Shown: in pieces, positions 61,621 through 64,000 of the stretch
Position numbering within the stretch: the stretch's first letter is position 1
Layout of the letters: the number at the start of each line of letters is the position of its first letter
Assembly (NCBI RefSeq): GCF_030252325.1
Contig: NZ_CP126981.1
Span: 2,790,001 to 2,854,000 of the forward strand
Length of the DNA stretch: 64,000 nt
From: Candidatus Mycobacterium wuenschmannii
GTDB taxonomy: Bacteria; Actinomycetota; Actinomycetes; Mycobacteriales; Mycobacteriaceae
Reading direction: 5' to 3'
Made by a program: the position numbers and the translations under genes
Notes under the pieces: generated by a model
Databases searched by the model: none
Seen by the model: the letters and a program-made list of their open reading frames with translations, nothing else
Told to the model about the DNA's origin: nothing

Positions 61621-62454
61621 TCAGCGTGGCCCCCTAGCCGAAATCTCTCGGTAGGAGGACTTTGCACTGGCAATCAGTCGTTCAGCCCAAGGTAGGTCGT
61701 TCCGAACCCTGGCGTACGCGATGTCTAAGAGCTCACGTCGGTAGACGTCCCAGCCTTGAATGAGTTCATGGTCCACCGGCCACGCGTCGACGCTCGCTGG
61801 CTTCAGACTGGCCCACTGCGCACAAGCCCGGCTACCTGATCTTCGCGATATGCCAACAGCTTCCGCGATTACCGACGAATCTGCTCCGAGCATTGCCAAG
61901 GCACTGATGCACTCGCGCCGGATCGCGGGCACGGTCGACTCGAGGCGCTTCGTGGCACGTCGCGATTCTTCCGCTTTACGCACTTCCGCGGCGTATCGCA
62001 GGCCATCGGGTCTGACTGATCGCACACCTGTCAGTTCGCGCCGACGCATGTCCTCGGTGCGCAAATACGCTGTGGTGCTTCGGATATCAGACTCGGTGGC
62101 GCCGTATCGTGCCAGCATGGCTTCGATCTCCAGGATCGCCGAAGCAACCATCCGGATTGTCAGCATCGACTTGAACATCAAGGTCGAAACCACGAGTTGG
62201 TCGCGTAGTTGGTCTCTTCCCAATTCCGACGTCTTGGGCAACGCGGTCTTCGCCACAGCCGAGTACAGGTCCTCGCCGGTACGCGCCCGGATAGCATCCC
62301 AGGAGACGCCGACCATTCGAGCCCCGAGCACGATGCCTTGAATCCCGCTCGTCTCATCCCCGAAGTCGTCCAAAACGGACCGAGTCTTCGTTGGTTCGAA
62401 GTAATCATCGATTTCGCGAAAGTTTAGCTTCGTCATAAGTCTTCGAAGGTTCAT
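61621..62454 (-). CDS. Unrecognised 277-aa protein
   Basis: I do not recognise this protein. It is charged and helical, without signal peptide or membrane segments. A short helix-turn-helix-like stretch lies near residue 205 (SVIAEAVGISRRSGSRACAQ), and the N-terminal third contains SWDAIRARTGEDLYSAVAKT, reminiscent of DNA-binding or phage/plasmid-type proteins. The start may be ATG at 62454 or six codons inside (MTKLNFREID). It is transcribed away from the AAA+ ATPase gene across about 500 bases. Confidence 0.65.
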   Translation of the reverse strand: MNLRRLMTKLNFREIDDYFEPTKTRSVLDDFGDETSGIQGIVLGARMVGVSWDAIRARTGEDLYSAVAKTALPKTSELGRDQLRDQLVVSTLMFKSMLTIRMVASAILEIEAMLARYGATESDIRSTTAYLRTEDMRRRELTGVRSVRPDGLRYAAEVRKAEESRRATKRLESTVPAIRRECISALAMLGADSSVIAEAVGISRRSGSRACAQWASLKPASVDAWPVDHELIQGWDVYRRELLDIAYARVRNDLPWAERLIASAKSSYREISARGPR

Positions 62455-62841
62455 ACGTTTTTACTCCTCCACGCAGACTCATCGCTCCGCGCAATTGCGC
62501 TATCTGTCTTGATCATTCCGCCTCCCTGGTGCCAGGATATTGCAGCGGTACGACAATGAGGCGAACTCGGAATGCTTGGCCTCGCGCCACGAGCTCGCTG
62601 GCAGCGCTTGCAACGAGAGCGATGACACCACTCCTTTACATCATTGCCGGACTTGCACCACAATCACTGCTATACAGCCGTTTTCAGCAAGCACTGCACT
62701 GCACTGCGCTGCGACTGGCAGCTATCGAGTCTTGTTCATAGCAGGACGATCTTTACCGCTAGTCAGCACTGCTTGACTAAGCGCGGCCCCGAATGGCGGC
62801 TAATGAGCACCTCCATTTGGAGACGATGTATTTCTTTTAAT

Positions 62842-62854
62842 GTTGTGGTACAAC
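62842..62854. promoter_or_regulatory. Palindrome upstream of AAA+ ATPase
   Basis: GTTGT, GGT, ACAAC: exact 5-base arms within an AT-rich stretch (TTCTTTTAATG to left, GTAATTC to right), about 100 bases before the ATPase start. Operator-like. Confidence 0.4.
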
Positions 62855-62867
62855 GTAATTCGATGCG

Positions 62868-62879
62868 CTAGCCGGCTAG
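62868..62879. promoter_or_regulatory. CTAGCCGGCTAG palindrome upstream of AAA+ ATPase
   Basis: A 12-base self-complementary sequence 73 bases before the start codon, 13 bases after the previous palindrome. The two together could form a regulator site or hairpin. Confidence 0.35.
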
Positions 62880-62952
62880 ATAGGCCTTGACCTTGGTTGG
62901 CGCGAATGCAATTCTGGACGGCTGATCTTTTACCGAAGAAACCGATGGGGCC

Positions 62953-64000
62953 ATGACACTGTCTGATGACGAACTGATTGAGCCGATGGATGATGTAGCT
63001 GACGGTCCCCGACTGCGGCGCCGCAACATCACGGACGTCGACGCCTGGCTCGCTGGCCTCGATTCGGCCATTCTGCAGACCTTGCATGCCCTTGGGGAGC
63101 TGCTGACCGGAGTCTTCGAGACTCAGGCCAGCGGCGAAAACGCCGAGCGGTTCACAGCGCGCTGCCTGGATGTGGCCGACTGTGGACACCTGCTAGACGA
63201 GAGCCGACCGCTGAACGGGGTATCGCGGCTGACCGACGCGATAGCACTCGCGGAGTGGATTGACGAATATTCCGAGAGCTGCGAAATCGGTTCCGGTCAC
63301 TTCAACGGCAGCCCGCCCAGGTGGACTCAAACGGAGGTTGGAGGACGGCTCTATCGTTACCCGTCTTGTCTGCGCGTGCATTTTCCCCCGGGCACGCTCC
63401 TCGACGATGCGGGCTGCGTCATTGGCATTGCCGAAGGGATGATGCATCAAGCGCAACTGAGCGTCTATGTGCGGCCACACGTGCAGAAGCAGGCCCGCGA
63501 TGTGCTTGACCGCCTGGCCGAGCGTGGCCGCGAACTCAATCCTTACCGGGGACGAGCACTACGAGCTACCTACACAGACGGCCTCAGTCTGACAATCATC
63601 GACCTGCCTAGTACGGCTAGTCGCCGCACCGTGATCGTGCCCGCCGATGTGTGGGCCGAAGTCGACCTTTCGGTTACCGCGGTTCGCGATCGTCATGCTG
63701 TCCTCAACGCGCACGGGCTAGGAACCCGACGTGGAGTGCTGCTGTGCGGCCCACCCGGTACCGGCAAGTCAGCGGTCAGCGCCGTCATCGCCAACGAGCT
63801 GGTTGGCGAATTCAGTGTTATCTATGTCGAGGCCCAGGCCGGCGCAGCATTGCTGACAGTCGTTGTCGAAGAAGCTCAGCGGCTCGGCGGTCCGGTTTTA
63901 TTGGTAGTAGAAGACGTCGACTTGTGGTGCCAACGCCGCGGCGTGGGGGGCGGAGCCGGCCTGTCAGAGTTGCTGCAAGCCATGGATATTCAACCGGAGG
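62953..64000 (+). CDS. AAA+ ATPase, N-terminal part (cut by window edge)
   Basis: The frame from ATG 62953 stays open to the window end (349 codons). The first about 255 residues are an unrecognised domain with an acidic start (MTLSDDELIEPMDDVADGP). A central-type AAA module follows: Walker A GPPGTGKSAVSA near residue 272, Walker B LLVVEDVDLW near residue 318. The arrangement (long N-domain, one visible AAA module) recalls cell-division-protease-like or CbxX-type stand-alone AAA proteins. The sensor and arginine-finger regions are outside the window. Confidence 0.82.
   Translation, partial: MTLSDDELIEPMDDVADGPRLRRRNITDVDAWLAGLDSAILQTLHALGELLTGVFETQASGENAERFTARCLDVADCGHLLDESRPLNGVSRLTDAIALAEWIDEYSESCEIGSGHFNGSPPRWTQTEVGGRLYRYPSCLRVHFPPGTLLDDAGCVIGIAEGMMHQAQLSVYVRPHVQKQARDVLDRLAERGRELNPYRGRALRATYTDGLSLTIIDLPSTASRRTVIVPADVWAEVDLSVTAVRDRHAVLNAHGLGTRRGVLLCGPPGTGKSAVSAVIANELVGEFSVIYVEAQAGAALLTVVVEEAQRLGGPVLLVVEDVDLWCQRRGVGGGAGLSELLQAMDIQPE

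Larger units (their letters stand above)
62455..62952. other. Long divergent intergenic region with palindromes
   Basis: 498 bases between the divergent 277-aa gene and the AAA+ ATPase gene; no gene found. It has lower GC, a short direct repeat run (CACTGCACTGCACTGCGCTGC near 62692-62712) and two palindromes near the ATPase side (62842-62854 and 62868-62879). Confidence 0.5.

Noticed and set aside
62692..62712. CACTGCACTGCACTGCGCTGC short tandem run as a possible CRISPR or iteron
   Set aside because: Only about three 5-base units and no spacers; a minor low-complexity stretch.

Overview
The window reads as a chromosomal accessory region of a Mycobacterium-type actinobacterium (probably a fast-growing, hydrocarbon-degrading environmental species). 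The grounds are MmpS/MmpL pairs, a CYP136-like P450, CYP153, abundant TetR regulators, F420-type LLM oxidoreductases, many acyl-CoA dehydrogenases and ligases, high GC, GTG starts and ATGA/GTGA gene overlaps. No rRNA, tRNA or CRISPR array was seen.

Layout. 1-1543: marR-mmpS-mmpL efflux operon (minus strand, mmpL cut by the window edge). 1885-5938: CYP153 alkane hydroxylase operon (ferredoxin, P450, ferredoxin reductase) with a divergent AraC regulator. 6141-14846: ten-gene plus-strand operon (SCP-x-type thiolase, DUF35 Zn-ribbon, LLM oxidoreductase, four hot-dog hydratase subunits, enoyl-CoA hydratase, TIGR03084-like protein, AtuA-family protein, SDR). 14903-21355: minus-strand acyl-CoA carboxylase beta and alpha, acyl-CoA dehydrogenase and acyl-CoA ligase, with a divergent acyl-CoA dehydrogenase to 22627. 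Together these hold a counterpart for every enzyme class of the acyclic-terpene (Atu) or leucine/isovalerate (Liu) carboxylase pathways. 22737-25052: another FadD and a TetR. 25271-26655: an IS256-family element with intact ends, an 8-bp target duplication and a frameshifted transposase.

26744-34624: two TetR genes, a thioesterase, a small protein coupled to a full MmpL, a CYP136-like P450 and a transglutaminase-like protein; two copies of a 35-bp palindromic operator architecture frame the TetR/thioesterase block. 34921-37735: acyl-CoA dehydrogenase and an EthA-like Baeyer-Villiger monooxygenase (BVMO). 37739-38872: remnants of IS30- and IS3-family transposases. 39233-47608: two TetR genes, two ferritin-like di-iron proteins, an SDR, two BVMOs and an esterase, a coherent alcohol-ketone-ester-acid route.

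48267-51735 is a dibenzothiophene desulfurization operon, dszA-dszB-dszC (4S pathway), in which dszC carries an internal deletion of about 70 codons plus a frameshift. The operon is bracketed by a 3' fragment of mmpL (47769-48192) and a 3' fragment of the transglutaminase gene (51932-52268). Both are near-duplicates of the intact genes at 29-34.6 kb and lie in the same order and strand, so the dsz block seems to have replaced the middle of a second mmpL-P450-transglutaminase cluster.

52301-57633: AhpD/CMD-like protein, alcohol dehydrogenase and thiolase (minus), then TetR, hot-dog thioesterase and alpha/beta hydrolase (plus). 58027-59292: PucR-type regulator with a palindrome in its promoter. 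59400-61069: decayed bioB 5' fragment and a purH-like AICAR formyltransferase gene frameshifted exactly at its catalytic Lys-His. 61465-61589: candidate small RNA with promoter and intrinsic terminator. 61621-64000: an unrecognised 277-aa protein and an AAA+ ATPase that runs off the window.

All identifications rest on reading the sequence and remembered family features; no database search was run, and GC differences are judged by eye.
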